From assembly GCF_003426815.1 (NCBI RefSeq), contig NZ_QKYK01000035.1, positions 1 to 59,244 on the forward strand: a DNA stretch of 59,244 nt, given 5' to 3'. The position numbers and the translations under genes are program-made. Position 1 is the first letter of the stretch, and each line of letters starts with the position of its first letter. The DNA comes from Desertimonas flava. Lineage in GTDB: Bacteria > Actinomycetota > Acidimicrobiia > Acidimicrobiales > Ilumatobacteraceae. The notes under the pieces are model-generated. The model did not search any database. It had not been told where the DNA came from and saw nothing but the letters and a program-made list of their open reading frames with translations. Below, piece after piece: positions 51,601 through 59,244 of the stretch.

Positions 51601-54600
51601 GTCGCGCCGGATGCGATCACGGCCAGCGGATCGTCGGCGAGGGCCGCGAAGGGATCGACGCCGCTCAGACGCCGCAGGGTGAGCACGTCGGCCACCGGCC
51701 ACGAGAGCGAGCCGGCGAGGAAGGCGTAGCGGGCCAGGGATGACACCGCGCCCATGGTCAAGGGCAGATCGTCCCAGGCCGGACCGTCTCGGTCGCAGAT
51801 CGCCTGCAGGTCGTCGGCCCGGATGCCGAGCGCCCCGTGGAGCGCGGGTACGTGCGATCTGACGAGGGCGGCGTCTCCGGTGCCGATCGACGTGGTGGAC
51901 AGGGCGTCGCCGAGCGGCGCGACGAAGCTGGGGTCCTGCTGGCCGACGGGACGGCCGAGGAACAGCTCGTGGTACGACGGGCGCGGCCCGCTGACGTCGA
52001 GGTCGGCGAAGAACGCCACGAGCCGCCGGCGGTCGCGCTCGTCGCTGCCCAACAGCTGCTCCACCTGTCTCAGTTGCGAGAGGCGCGCGAGGGCCGTTCG
52101 CATCGGACGCCCGAAGGGTGCCGTTCCCGCCGTGCCTCCGGGGACGAAGGCGGCGAGAGCCGCGTCGAGATCGGCGATGCTCCAGCCGGTCACCCGGCGC
52201 AAGCGCACGAAGATGTCGAGCTTGACGTAGATCTCCGCCAGCCGCTCGGGAGGCACCGCGGTCCCGGTCGTCGCCGAGCCGACGATCGTGCGGTCGAAGT
52301 CGCACGAGGCGTCGGGATCGACGAGCACGACGACATCGTCGAACACACCACCGGGAAGGGCGGCGAGCCACTCGTCGGCGGCGCGATCACCCGTGAGCCC
52401 GTAGGACCGTGTGACGGTGTCGAGGCGATCCTGCACCGACCGGACCGTGAGCCACGCGGTTTGCCCCGGCTCGGCGACCGGCTGGTCGGTGGCGATCAAC
52501 GACCGGTTGGCGCGCCAGACGACGGCATCGGCCACGCTGACCCCGGCGGTGGTGAGAACCCCCAGGGCAGCGAGCCCCGGGTTCACGAGCCCGGTGCCAA
52601 AGAGGTCGGCGAGCTCCTGGTAGGTCACGCCCAGCCGTCGGGCAAGCTGCTTGGCGCGCCCCAATGTGGCGGCGGCGCTCGCCTCCTGGTCGGCACCCTC
52701 GGCGTAGCCGGCGCGGGTCCACCACGACGCGAGGGGATCGGGCGCGGTCAGGACGTCGGCCTCGGCGACGCTCAGCCCGAGCCGCTCGACGGCCGCGGCG
52801 TAGCGGCGGGCGTCGTCCCCGCTTCCCGCGTCGAACGCCTCGAGGAGGTCGGCCAGCGGCTCGTCCAGCCAGCCGGTGTAGCCGCGCACCGTCTCGTGCC
52901 ACCGGTCGAACGGCAGGACCGCCGGGTACGCCGCGCCCAGCAACCGGTCGTAGGCCGCGTCGATCGAGAACTCCGGCTCGGCCATCACGTCCGCCGACTC
53001 GACCGCCCCGCTGTCGCGAGCGGCGTCGGGAACCCCCGGCGGGGACGCTACGAGGAACTCGAGGATCTCGATGACGAGGTCGATCACCGGCAGCTCGACG
53101 TTGGTGTTCTCACAGGACAGGGCCAGCCGGGCCAGGTCGGGCCGTCGTTGCATCAAGGCCTCGTACGGCGTGCCGTGCGGATACGGCTCGCCGCCGTGCC
53201 GCTTGGCCCAGTCGGCGGTGAAGCCCTCCCACACCAGCGGGTCGGGATCGAGGAACTTGAGCAGGTCGACGAGGTAGGCGGCCGGCCCGAGCACGGAACG
53301 GCAGTGGTCGCACTCGCAGTAGTCCATCGAGCCGAAGAGCGACTCCATGGTCGGCGTCGCGGGCAGTGCGCGGCGGATGTTGGCGACCGCCTCCTCGCGC
53401 CGCTCGGCGGAGCCCGAGACGAGCGCGAGGGCCGGGCCCGCGGCAACCTGCTTGGTCATCGACGTGAAGTTGTAGAGCACCGCCGAAACCTGTTCCGATT
53501 TGCGGTGGACCAGCCGGGCCTCGCGCTCGGACGGGAACAGCCAGCCGTAGCGATCGACGAACGACTGCTCCGGCATGGCCACGATGTCGTACGCCGACGT
53601 GAGGCCCTGCTGCATCAGGACCTTCATCGCGGCGTTGCTCGGCGACAGCTGGTACGCCCGCTGCAGCGTTGTGATCGCCGACGCCACGGCCGGGCGCTCG
53701 TCCGGCTCGACGCCGTCGAGCACCGCGGCGTTGTCCTCGATGAACGAGTCGAGGTGGGTCACCCCGAGACGGAAGCCGGAGTCGGCCGCCCGCGCGAGCG
53801 TGGTCGCCACTGCGGCATTGAGCTCGCCGGCTCCCACCGGCAGTTCGTCGCGTTCGACCATCCCGGCGACGACATGCGTGGGGTATGCCACCCGCACGCG
53901 ACGCGCCAATTCGCCGGAGTACGACGCCACCGGGTCGGCCGTGCCGGCGAACGCCGCCGGAACCGCGGCCGCCCCGCCGGCCTCCTCGAGTGCGGCCGCC
54001 CATGTGGTGTCGGCGTCGAAGCGATTGGCGACGAGCGCGGCCCCGAGGCTGGCGTCAGGCCCCACGTCTGCGGCAAGGCGAGTCATCAGCGGGGCGTTGT
54101 TCGTGGTGAGGAACGCCAGCTTGGACTGCGTCCGCAACGTGCGGATCGACTCGTCGTTGAAGCCGGCGGCGGCGACGCGTCGCCACAGCGGCTCGGCATT
54201 GCCGCTGTCGAGCACGATGCGCTCGAACCGGGATCGCGCCGAGTCGTCGCCGTCGTCGGCGAGCCCGGTCGCGTCGAGCAGCTCGGCCATCGTCGACGTG
54301 CCGCCGGCCGGCCGCCTGGCGAGGAGCTCGGTGCGGGCGAACGTCTCGAAGGCGGCGACGGCATCGGCCCGTGCGCCTTCGTCGAGATCGATCACGCCGG
54401 CGGCCGCCGACTTGTCGAGGGCGGCACGCACGGCGGCGGCCGGCACCCGGGCCAGCGCAGGGCCGCTCGATGGGAGCCCCGCTCGAAGGAGCCCATAGAC
54501 CGCCTCGTCGCCGATCCCGGTGGCGGGCCGGCCGTCCGCCGGCTCGCTCAGGCGCGCCGACAGGGCGGCGACGGCGACGAGGCGGGCGTCCCATCCCGAC

Positions 54601-55001
54601 TCCCGGCGCAACAGGCTGAGATCACGCCGACCTTCTCGCTCTTGAGCCCCGGCCAGCGAGCGACCCTGCAACGCCGGAGCGACGGCATCCATCAACCGCC
54701 GGTACTCCGATGCGACCGACGCCGCGGCGACCGGCACGACGAGGTGCATCGCCGAGAGCTCCTGGTGCGGACTCAACGGAGTCAGCGTGATCTCGTCGCC
54801 ACCCACACGGATGGTCCGGGCGAGCAAGGTCGAGCCGCTGTCGACCTCGACGTCGGTGACGACGTAGGTGCCGTCGTCGGCGGTGACGACCTCGGCGAGC
54901 GGTTCGGGGTCCGCCCCGAACCGTTCGCGGACGAACGTGAATGCCAGGCCCGGTGCCGCCAGCCCGTTCGTCGTGCGCACCTGGCCCGTGATCTCAGCCA
55001 T
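48657..55001 (-). CDS. Tc toxin A-subunit-like protein, N-terminal half (neuraminidase-like)
   Basis: 2114 residues. Residues 1-70 look like a transthyretin/carboxypeptidase-regulatory-like domain ('ITGQVRTTNGLAAPGLAF'). The VRP1-type hallmark 'FGSMDYCECDHCRSVLGPAA' is near residue 555, followed by 'LSCENTNVELPVIDLVIEIL'. Near residue 1530 'WEWMKRYRVWEANRKIFLYP' and 'ENWLEPEFRDDKSHLFAELE' mark the ABC-toxin N-terminal/neuraminidase-like region; 'RDRLHLFWVTFLQKAD' is near 1675. The last 150 residues are unlike usual TcA and contain 'GLVANDTDLDPGISLV'. No signal peptide is visible. GGAGG precedes the ATG at 55001. Partner of the following gene. Confidence 0.87.
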   Translation of the reverse strand: MAEITGQVRTTNGLAAPGLAFTFVRERFGADPEPLAEVVTADDGTYVVTDVEVDSGSTLLARTIRVGGDEITLTPLSPHQELSAMHLVVPVAAASVASEYRRLMDAVAPALQGRSLAGAQEREGRRDLSLLRRESGWDARLVAVAALSARLSEPADGRPATGIGDEAVYGLLRAGLPSSGPALARVPAAAVRAALDKSAAAGVIDLDEGARADAVAAFETFARTELLARRPAGGTSTMAELLDATGLADDGDDSARSRFERIVLDSGNAEPLWRRVAAAGFNDESIRTLRTQSKLAFLTTNNAPLMTRLAADVGPDASLGAALVANRFDADTTWAAALEEAGGAAAVPAAFAGTADPVASYSGELARRVRVAYPTHVVAGMVERDELPVGAGELNAAVATTLARAADSGFRLGVTHLDSFIEDNAAVLDGVEPDERPAVASAITTLQRAYQLSPSNAAMKVLMQQGLTSAYDIVAMPEQSFVDRYGWLFPSEREARLVHRKSEQVSAVLYNFTSMTKQVAAGPALALVSGSAERREEAVANIRRALPATPTMESLFGSMDYCECDHCRSVLGPAAYLVDLLKFLDPDPLVWEGFTADWAKRHGGEPYPHGTPYEALMQRRPDLARLALSCENTNVELPVIDLVIEILEFLVASPPGVPDAARDSGAVESADVMAEPEFSIDAAYDRLLGAAYPAVLPFDRWHETVRGYTGWLDEPLADLLEAFDAGSGDDARRYAAAVERLGLSVAEADVLTAPDPLASWWTRAGYAEGADQEASAAATLGRAKQLARRLGVTYQELADLFGTGLVNPGLAALGVLTTAGVSVADAVVWRANRSLIATDQPVAEPGQTAWLTVRSVQDRLDTVTRSYGLTGDRAADEWLAALPGGVFDDVVVLVDPDASCDFDRTIVGSATTGTAVPPERLAEIYVKLDIFVRLRRVTGWSIADLDAALAAFVPGGTAGTAPFGRPMRTALARLSQLRQVEQLLGSDERDRRRLVAFFADLDVSGPRPSYHELFLGRPVGQQDPSFVAPLGDALSTTSIGTGDAALVRSHVPALHGALGIRADDLQAICDRDGPAWDDLPLTMGAVSSLARYAFLAGSLSWPVADVLTLRRLSGVDPFAALADDPLAVIASGATPQSPNATIEFLRLARRVADSGLTPGELADLAEHRLDPADPTNDEAETESLLGPLLAAIGETLAKLSVGSSPGEPPPPSPAPGVEQAVAANIAAVLGPRGGLVAALVHGPDALRDPSVADGSAPLVHGFIAGAGAGADPTRARRANLLLGKVLVLADRLDLTAHECKVLGLDTLPLSPIDGSSPSFAPLSDAIHLAELRRAMRAPHDALADAVAAARGGDLDGTISALARASHRSPEVVTATVGVLGIGAASLATPRGIEQVWTVLALTGRLGVPAATLAGWLAVVDPATPPHDRRRIAREVKDAVRAQLGPVRWRDVAKPVSDRLRRRQRDALVAAVLHARDLDTVEELYQELLIDPGSEPVLRTTRIRQAIASCQLFIQRCLLNIEPAVHPSAVDADQWEWMKRYRVWEANRKIFLYPENWLEPEFRDDKSHLFAELESTLLQSDVTADVVEDAFAVYLRKLEEIARLDVVGFCIDQDALDPGSTTLHVIGRTHGSPHQFFYRRMQHGTWTPWEPVGVDVDGDHIVPVVWRDRLHLFWVTFLQKADVADSDPMGGDRLIAAQRFDAADFGIGSAGNVNVITSAAKPSPSLAEAKVSDVRKGTSTDGVNRVIDVQLNWSEYLDGTWSPTTSGGFGRVPPHRTNGMFDPARTFVHGSVLWADGEEVGVQIHLTGAMTRTFLLRGRNSVPESGTSAPPPGTPYNAGTPSVNRYNGAGTLTVTFAQKFSSVDGAAETAASSTLGILGNCGGYSVLPAANGITVGSGDIGSLVSPFFFQDARRTFFVEPSLLETTTDSWEEWIVPDPEPGIVFDPAIIERHSVVPFVPERVVPVGPDDGDPLLDPWEGLVRSRPRDFLTSPDVGIVFDDTVLGSRGGVDLTVVSAVEGRHRIANGMGATGIVDNVTIADQAIPIVTGRVADTIVGDAGPDSLVADRVVLVDDVSLFNAGLSASSGALRIVGRNGLVANDTDLDPGISLVRRPIR

Positions 55002-55152
55002 CGAATCCTCCTCGTCGCGCTCGCACCGATGTCACCGGGACGCGGGCGGGAGGAGGAGTCGGCGACTGACCTGCCGTCCGTTGGGAGCTGGCTCGCACGG
55101 TACCGATGCACTCCCGACGTCGCGATCGAATATTCGCCGCCGCCCGGCCGGA

Positions 55153-57303
55153 CTACGTGTTGCGGAGCCCGACGGGCGCCGGCTCGCGGCGGGGGCCGTT
55201 CGGCACCGGGGGACGGTGATCCCCTCGTGGCGGGTGCGGCGGATGGTGCTGACCCGGACGCTCCGGATGATCGGGACGGTCCCGACGATCGAGACGATCC
55301 GGACGATCGGGATGCTCAGCACGATCCGGGTGCTCAGCACGCTCCGCGTGATCCGCACGCTCCGGGTGATCAGCACGATCGGTGCCTCCGGACTGGCGGG
55401 AGAACTGCGTGCGGTAGAGGTCGGCGTACAGCCCTCCGGCCGCCAGCAGCTCGTCGTGTCCACCGCGCTCGACGACCCGTCCGTCATCGATCACCAGGAT
55501 CTGATCCGCCTCGCGGATCGTCGACAGCCGGTGGGCGATGACCAGTGACGTGCGCCCGGACAGGGCCGTTCGCAGCGCCTGCTGGACGGCGAGCTCGGAC
55601 TCGGAGTCGAGGTGGGCGGTGGCTTCGTCGAGCACGACGACGGCCGGTGCCTTGAGCAGGAGGCGGGCGATCGCCACGCGCTGCTTCTCGCCTCCCGAGA
55701 GGCGGTAGCCGCGGTCCCCGACGATCGTGTCGAGGCCGTCGGGCAGGGCGGCGATGGCGTCCCAGATCTGGGCGGCGCGGCAGGCCTCGATCAGCTCGGC
55801 CTCGGTGGCTCCTGGGCGGGCGTACTCGAGGTTCGCCCGGAGCGTGTCGTGGAACAGGTGCGAGTCCTGGGAGACGACGCCGACCGTGTCGTGGATCGAC
55901 TGCTGCGTGACGTCCCGGAGATCCGACCCGGCGATGCGCACGGCGCCGGCTTCGGGATCGTAGAGCCGGGAGACGAGATGGGTGATCGTCGTCTTGCCGG
56001 CGCCCGATGGTCCGACCAGGGCGGTCATCTTCCGGGCCGGTGCCGTGAAGCTGACGTCGCGCAACACCACCTGCTTGGCATCGGTGTGTTCGGGCGAGGT
56101 CAGGGCGATCGACTCCAACGAGGCGAGGGAGACCTCGGACGCCGTTGGGTACCGGAACGACACGTTGTCGAAGACGATCTCGGGAGCGGTCGCGGACGTG
56201 TCTCCCGGTGCGGCGATTGCCAGCGGCACGGCGTCGGGCCGGTCCTCGATCAGCGGTTTCAGGTCGAGCACCTCGAAGACCCGGTCGAAGCTCACCATCG
56301 CGGTCAGCGCGTGGACCTGGACGTTGGACAGAGAGGTGATCGGCCCGTACACCCGGCCGAGCAGCATGGCGAGCGAGATCAGCGTGCCGACCTCGAACAC
56401 GTCGTGGATGACCAGCGAGCCGCCCAGCCCGTAGACCATCGCCGTGGAGAGCGACGCGAGGAGCGTCAAGACGATGAACAGCGTGCTGCCGTGCATGGCC
56501 TGCACCACACCGATGTCGCGAACCTTGCCGGCCTGCTGGGAGAACAGCTCGGCCTCCTGCGACGGCCGGCCGAAGAGCTTGGCGAGCATGGCGCCCGAGA
56601 CGTTGAACCGCTCGGTCATCGTCGACCCCATCGCTGCGTCGAGCTGCATCGACTCCCGGGTCAGGCGTTGGAGCCGCTGGCCGACCAGTCGAGCCGGGAT
56701 CACGAACATCGGGATCAGCACCAGTGCGATGACGGTCACCAGCCAGGAGAAGTACAGCATCGCGCCCAGCACGAGGATCAGCTGGAGCGTGCTCGACACG
56801 ATGGTCACGAGTGTCGAGGTCAGTGCCTGCTGCGCGCCGATCACGTCTCCGTTGAGCCGGCTGACCAACGAGCCGGTCTGGGCCCTCGTGAAGAAGGCGA
56901 TCGGCTGTTGCTGGACGTGGGTGAACACCTCGGTGCGGAGGTCGTAGATGAGCCCCTCGCCGACGCGTGCGGTGTACCAACGCTGGATGAACTGCATCCC
57001 GGCGTCGAGGATGGCGAGGCCGGCCACGAGGGCGGCGACCCACACGACGACGTCGAGCTTGTGGGGGATGACGCCGCGGTCGATGACGACGCCGAGCAGG
57101 ATGGGGATCGCCACGGTGATCACGGCATCGACCGCCGCGGCCAGGACGAACACGAGGAGCTGCCAGCGGTAGGGCCGGGCGTATCTCACGATGCGCCGCA
57201 GCGTGCCTCGCTTGATCTGTTGTTTGGTGATCTCGTCTTCGCCGTCGAATCCGTGCATCATCTGTTGCATTCCGGGACCGCCGGGGCCGGGGCCAGGTGG
57301 CAT
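55153..57303 (-). CDS. ABC exporter (ATP-binding/permease) with Asp/His/Arg-rich tail
   Basis: 716 residues: an N-terminal Gly/Pro/Met-rich segment ('MQQMMHGF'), a six-helix membrane domain, and a nucleotide-binding domain with Walker A 'GPSGAGKTTITHLV', signature 'LSGGEKQRVAIARLLL', Walker B 'VVVLDEATAHLD' with the catalytic Glu, and 'IAHRLSTIREAD'. All sites look active, so a homodimer is expected. The last 80 residues are a low-complexity repeat of Asp/His/Arg/Glu/Pro ('ERADHAERAEHPDRAEHPDR') absent from ordinary exporters. GAGGAG lies 9 nt before the ATG at 57303. It is 151 nt upstream of tcA1 on the same strand and 82 nt downstream of the desaturase. Confidence 0.9.
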   Translation of the reverse strand: MPPGPGPGGPGMQQMMHGFDGEDEITKQQIKRGTLRRIVRYARPYRWQLLVFVLAAAVDAVITVAIPILLGVVIDRGVIPHKLDVVVWVAALVAGLAILDAGMQFIQRWYTARVGEGLIYDLRTEVFTHVQQQPIAFFTRAQTGSLVSRLNGDVIGAQQALTSTLVTIVSSTLQLILVLGAMLYFSWLVTVIALVLIPMFVIPARLVGQRLQRLTRESMQLDAAMGSTMTERFNVSGAMLAKLFGRPSQEAELFSQQAGKVRDIGVVQAMHGSTLFIVLTLLASLSTAMVYGLGGSLVIHDVFEVGTLISLAMLLGRVYGPITSLSNVQVHALTAMVSFDRVFEVLDLKPLIEDRPDAVPLAIAAPGDTSATAPEIVFDNVSFRYPTASEVSLASLESIALTSPEHTDAKQVVLRDVSFTAPARKMTALVGPSGAGKTTITHLVSRLYDPEAGAVRIAGSDLRDVTQQSIHDTVGVVSQDSHLFHDTLRANLEYARPGATEAELIEACRAAQIWDAIAALPDGLDTIVGDRGYRLSGGEKQRVAIARLLLKAPAVVVLDEATAHLDSESELAVQQALRTALSGRTSLVIAHRLSTIREADQILVIDDGRVVERGGHDELLAAGGLYADLYRTQFSRQSGGTDRADHPERADHAERAEHPDRAEHPDRPDRLDRRDRPDHPERPGQHHPPHPPRGDHRPPVPNGPRREPAPVGLRNT
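55245..55395 (-). repeat. In-gene tandem 12-nt-type repeat encoding the (D/E)(R/H)-P tail
   Basis: Imperfect tandem repeats of about 12-15 nt (GATCGGGACGGTC-like on the plus strand) encode the Asp/His/Arg/Glu-rich C-terminal tail of the ABC exporter. The strongly biased composition suggests recent expansion. Confidence 0.7.
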
Positions 57304-57385
57304 GTCAGTCATCTCCTCGTGAGTGGTGTGGGCGTCGTGGGTGGGCGTAGGGGTTGTGGCGTGTCGTGTCGTGTCGCATCGGAGG

Positions 57386-59244
57386 TCAGACTCCGACGCC
57401 ACGGAAACCGCCGGCGGCGTAGCGGACGAACTCGCCGAGCTGGCTGCGGACAGTCAGGCGGGACGGAGCGGCCGGCTCGGCCGGTGTCGGGGGTACGGGC
57501 GGCGGTGTTGGTCCGTTGCCGGGTGCAGGTGGCGCCACTGCCGGCGCGGCCGGGGTGACCTTGGCCGGGCAGAACAGGTAGTGCTTGATGACCTTCGGGA
57601 AGCGATCGAAGATCAGGTTCCGGGGGCGCTGCCAGGGGATGCCGGCCCGCTCACACGCCTCCCTCACAGGTCCCTCGCTGACGAGGTTGGCGAAGCCCGA
57701 GCCCTGCCACGGCACCACGTGGTGCACCCGGTGGGGACTCAGGCCAGCCGACAGGAACAGGTCGATCCAGCGGTTGCCGACGACGGTGAGGTCGTAGCTC
57801 AGCCAGATCTGCTGTGCCGCCCAGTCGTTGCGCAGGTGTTGCGGGAGCCCGGCGAGCTCGTCCTCGTCGGTCGTGGCCTCCTCGAAGTCGTGGCTGGACA
57901 CGACCAGGAAGGTGTTGAACCACAACGTGACGAAGAACTGCACGAACCAGGCGAGGATGTGGCCGGTCGCCAGACAGAGACCGAGCTCGATCAGGAGCAG
58001 GGCCCGCACGAGCCAGAAGTCGACTCGTGCCGCGTCGGCGCCGGCCTGCTTCTTGTCGGCGCGCGTGTCCGCTGCCGGCGCGTCGTCACCCTGCTCCCGG
58101 GCCGCGGCGCGGCGTTCCTTGCTGCTGGCATGATCGCCCGGGTCGACGCCTTGGGGGCGTTCGAACTGGGCGATCTCCCGGCCCCGCATCGACAGTCCGG
58201 TGAGGGCGATGCCGAGCTTGTGAATCGTGTAGCCCGGTACCCGCAGCAGCGGGTGGAGGCGGAGCATGGCGTCGAAGAAGGTCTTCTTCACGTCGGCCCC
58301 GGAGCCCATGTACGGGTGGTGCAAGAGGACGTGTCCGTCGGTCCCGATGAGACTGGTGCCGACGTAGTTGATGTCGAAGAGCGCCTTGGCGAGCGGTAGT
58401 GCCGGCCGGCGACCCTTCGGCTTGGTCCTCCACTTGCGGTGCACTTGGTAGTGACCGGCGCCGGCCAGCGCAGTGCGCGTCAGCACCGTGAGCACGACGA
58501 ACGCCCACGCGGGGAGCACGCCGATGATGAGGAGCACCAGCGTGGCGATGTGGGCGATGCCGATCGCCCACGTCACCCCGTCGAACAACCGATCCCATCG
58601 CCGCAGCTGCTGGCGCGAGATCGCGCTGAACAGCGTGCGGCGGATGTCGGCGAGCAGGCTTCCCTCGTCCCGGTAGTCGAGGTGGGGAAGGTCGCGCCTC
58701 GCGTCGAAGTCCGGGGCGAGCAGGAACGGGGGAACGCCGAGCTTGGGCAGGATGTCCTGTGCCGTCGGCACCGGGGGCGGTGCGGGCCGTTCCATCGGCT
58801 GGCCGGGGAGCTCGCCGGCGGCATCGGACCGGACGTCACCGACCAGGTCGCCGCGCGGCGGCTCGGGCCTGACGTCGTCGACGAGCTCGTCGAACTGTCC
58901 GGACTCCCGGGGATCTCTGATCTTGAACCGGGCGAGCATCTTCTGCAGCCCGGCCGGCTCGGGGTGGTAGGTGTGCAGCAGGGCGCTGATGTCGCGCCCG
59001 ATGGTCTGGGTGAACCAGGTCGCACCGCCTGGGTGCTTGCCGATCCACTCCGTGAAGTCGTACGCCTCGCCGTCGACGATCCAGAACGGTCGCCCGGTGG
59101 GCAGCACGGTGCCCGTCTTGGGCGAGCTGCGGGTGACGGTGGCGGGTGCCGGGCCGGGGGTTGCCGGGCCGGTGGGTGCCGGGCCGGGGGCTGCCGGGCC
59201 GGGGGCTGCCGGGCCGGGGGCTGCCGGGCCGAGGGGTGCCGGGG
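57386..59244 (-). CDS. Cytochrome b5-fatty acid desaturase fusion, partial at window edge
   Basis: The frame stays open to the right edge (59244), so the N-terminus is missing; at least 619 residues. From the visible edge there are Pro-Ala-Pro-Gly repeats, then a cytochrome b5 domain with 'FWIVDGEAYDFTEWIGKHPG' (heme His in HPGG) and a second His near 'LLHTYHP'. The desaturase part has membrane helices and His boxes 'HYQVHRKW', 'HVLLHHPYMG', 'SSHDFEE' and 'HRVHHV', the di-iron site of membrane desaturases. It probably introduces a double bond into a fatty acyl chain or lipid, with electrons from the b5 domain. The C-terminus has a Pro-rich linker and a short last helix. First gene of a minus-strand series with the ABC exporter and tcA1/tcA2. 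Confidence 0.88.
   Translation of the reverse strand, partial: PAPLGPAAPGPAAPGPAAPGPAPTGPATPGPAPATVTRSSPKTGTVLPTGRPFWIVDGEAYDFTEWIGKHPGGATWFTQTIGRDISALLHTYHPEPAGLQKMLARFKIRDPRESGQFDELVDDVRPEPPRGDLVGDVRSDAAGELPGQPMERPAPPPVPTAQDILPKLGVPPFLLAPDFDARRDLPHLDYRDEGSLLADIRRTLFSAISRQQLRRWDRLFDGVTWAIGIAHIATLVLLIIGVLPAWAFVVLTVLTRTALAGAGHYQVHRKWRTKPKGRRPALPLAKALFDINYVGTSLIGTDGHVLLHHPYMGSGADVKKTFFDAMLRLHPLLRVPGYTIHKLGIALTGLSMRGREIAQFERPQGVDPGDHASSKERRAAAREQGDDAPAADTRADKKQAGADAARVDFWLVRALLLIELGLCLATGHILAWFVQFFVTLWFNTFLVVSSHDFEEATTDEDELAGLPQHLRNDWAAQQIWLSYDLTVVGNRWIDLFLSAGLSPHRVHHVVPWQGSGFANLVSEGPVREACERAGIPWQRPRNLIFDRFPKVIKHYLFCPAKVTPAAPAVAPPAPGNGPTPPPVPPTPAEPAAPSRLTVRSQLGEFVRYAAGGFRGVGV
59144..59244 (-). 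repeat. Pro/Ala/Gly-encoding tandem repeat at the window edge
   Basis: 15-nt units (CTGCCGGGCCGGGGG type on the plus strand) encode Pro-Ala-Pro-Gly-Pro repeats upstream of the cytochrome b5 domain. The tract reaches the window edge, so the length is unknown. Confidence 0.75.

Noticed and set aside
51837..55541. 1234-codon plus-strand open frame
   Set aside because: Antisense of the large TcA gene; low-complexity Arg/Gly/Glu composition and no recognisable motif.
59144..59244. GC-rich tandem repeat as a CRISPR or origin repeat
   Set aside because: No spacers; it encodes Pro-Ala-Gly repeats in frame with the b5-desaturase gene.

Overview
The window is GC-rich, gene-dense DNA (very high G+C at third codon positions) from an actinobacterium. 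Pointers are a luciferase-like F420-type oxidoreductase, a SURF1 protein, MarR/HxlR/TetR regulators, a possible sortase-type cell-wall protein and many genes that look leaderless (a TANNNT-like -10 box ending 6 to 9 nt before an ATG or GTG). The gene mix resembles Acidimicrobiia (Ilumatobacter-like bacteria), but that placement is inference. No phage, insertion sequence or CRISPR array was seen.

Layout. 1-5.6 kb: a decayed piece that looks like the end of a type I restriction R subunit, a possible tiny membrane protein, malic enzyme, an HD phosphohydrolase and a DUF4031 gene sharing one divergent promoter, a hypothetical gene, an LLM oxidoreductase divergent from a MarR regulator, and an HxlR regulator divergent from a RibD/DHFR-like reductase. 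6.3-12.6 kb (minus strand): a TetR regulator, two halves of a heterodimeric ABC exporter joined by overlapping start/stop codons, an MFS exporter and a SnoaL-like protein. 12.6-21.9 kb (minus strand): a purine cluster in the order purL+Q fusion, purC, purF, purD+M fusion, then alaX; it covers steps 1, 2, 4, 5 and 8 of IMP synthesis. A short palindromic repeat occurs twice here, once between genes and once in frame inside the purL/Q fusion. 22-29.6 kb: histidine phosphatase, GMC-type flavoprotein, membrane protein, SURF1, a Pro/Thr-repeat surface protein with a structured leader, a secreted lipase-like hydrolase, DUF4262 and a saccharopine-dehydrogenase-like protein. 29.6-34.4 kb: a SAM riboswitch and metX, SDR oxidoreductase, Fpg/Nei-like DNA glycosylase, small hypothetical genes and tRNA-Gly(GCC).

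34.4-40.9 kb is a complete structural operon for a group 3b (NADP-linked, 'sulfhydrogenase') [NiFe] hydrogenase in the order beta, gamma, delta, alpha, followed by its maturation protease. It faces a convergent, translationally coupled hypC - EamA transporter - DUF6390-like operon. 41-45 kb holds a small ABM-like protein and a large LuxR-type (LAL) regulator divergent from a SnoaL fusion protein.

45.1-59.2 kb (minus strand) is the most unusual part: two adjacent giant genes that together look like a split Tc-toxin A subunit (2114 and 1171 residues), preceded by an ABC exporter with an odd Asp/His/Arg-rich tail and by a cytochrome b5-fatty acid desaturase fusion that runs off the right edge. 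No TcB/TcC (Rhs/YD-repeat) gene is visible in the window.
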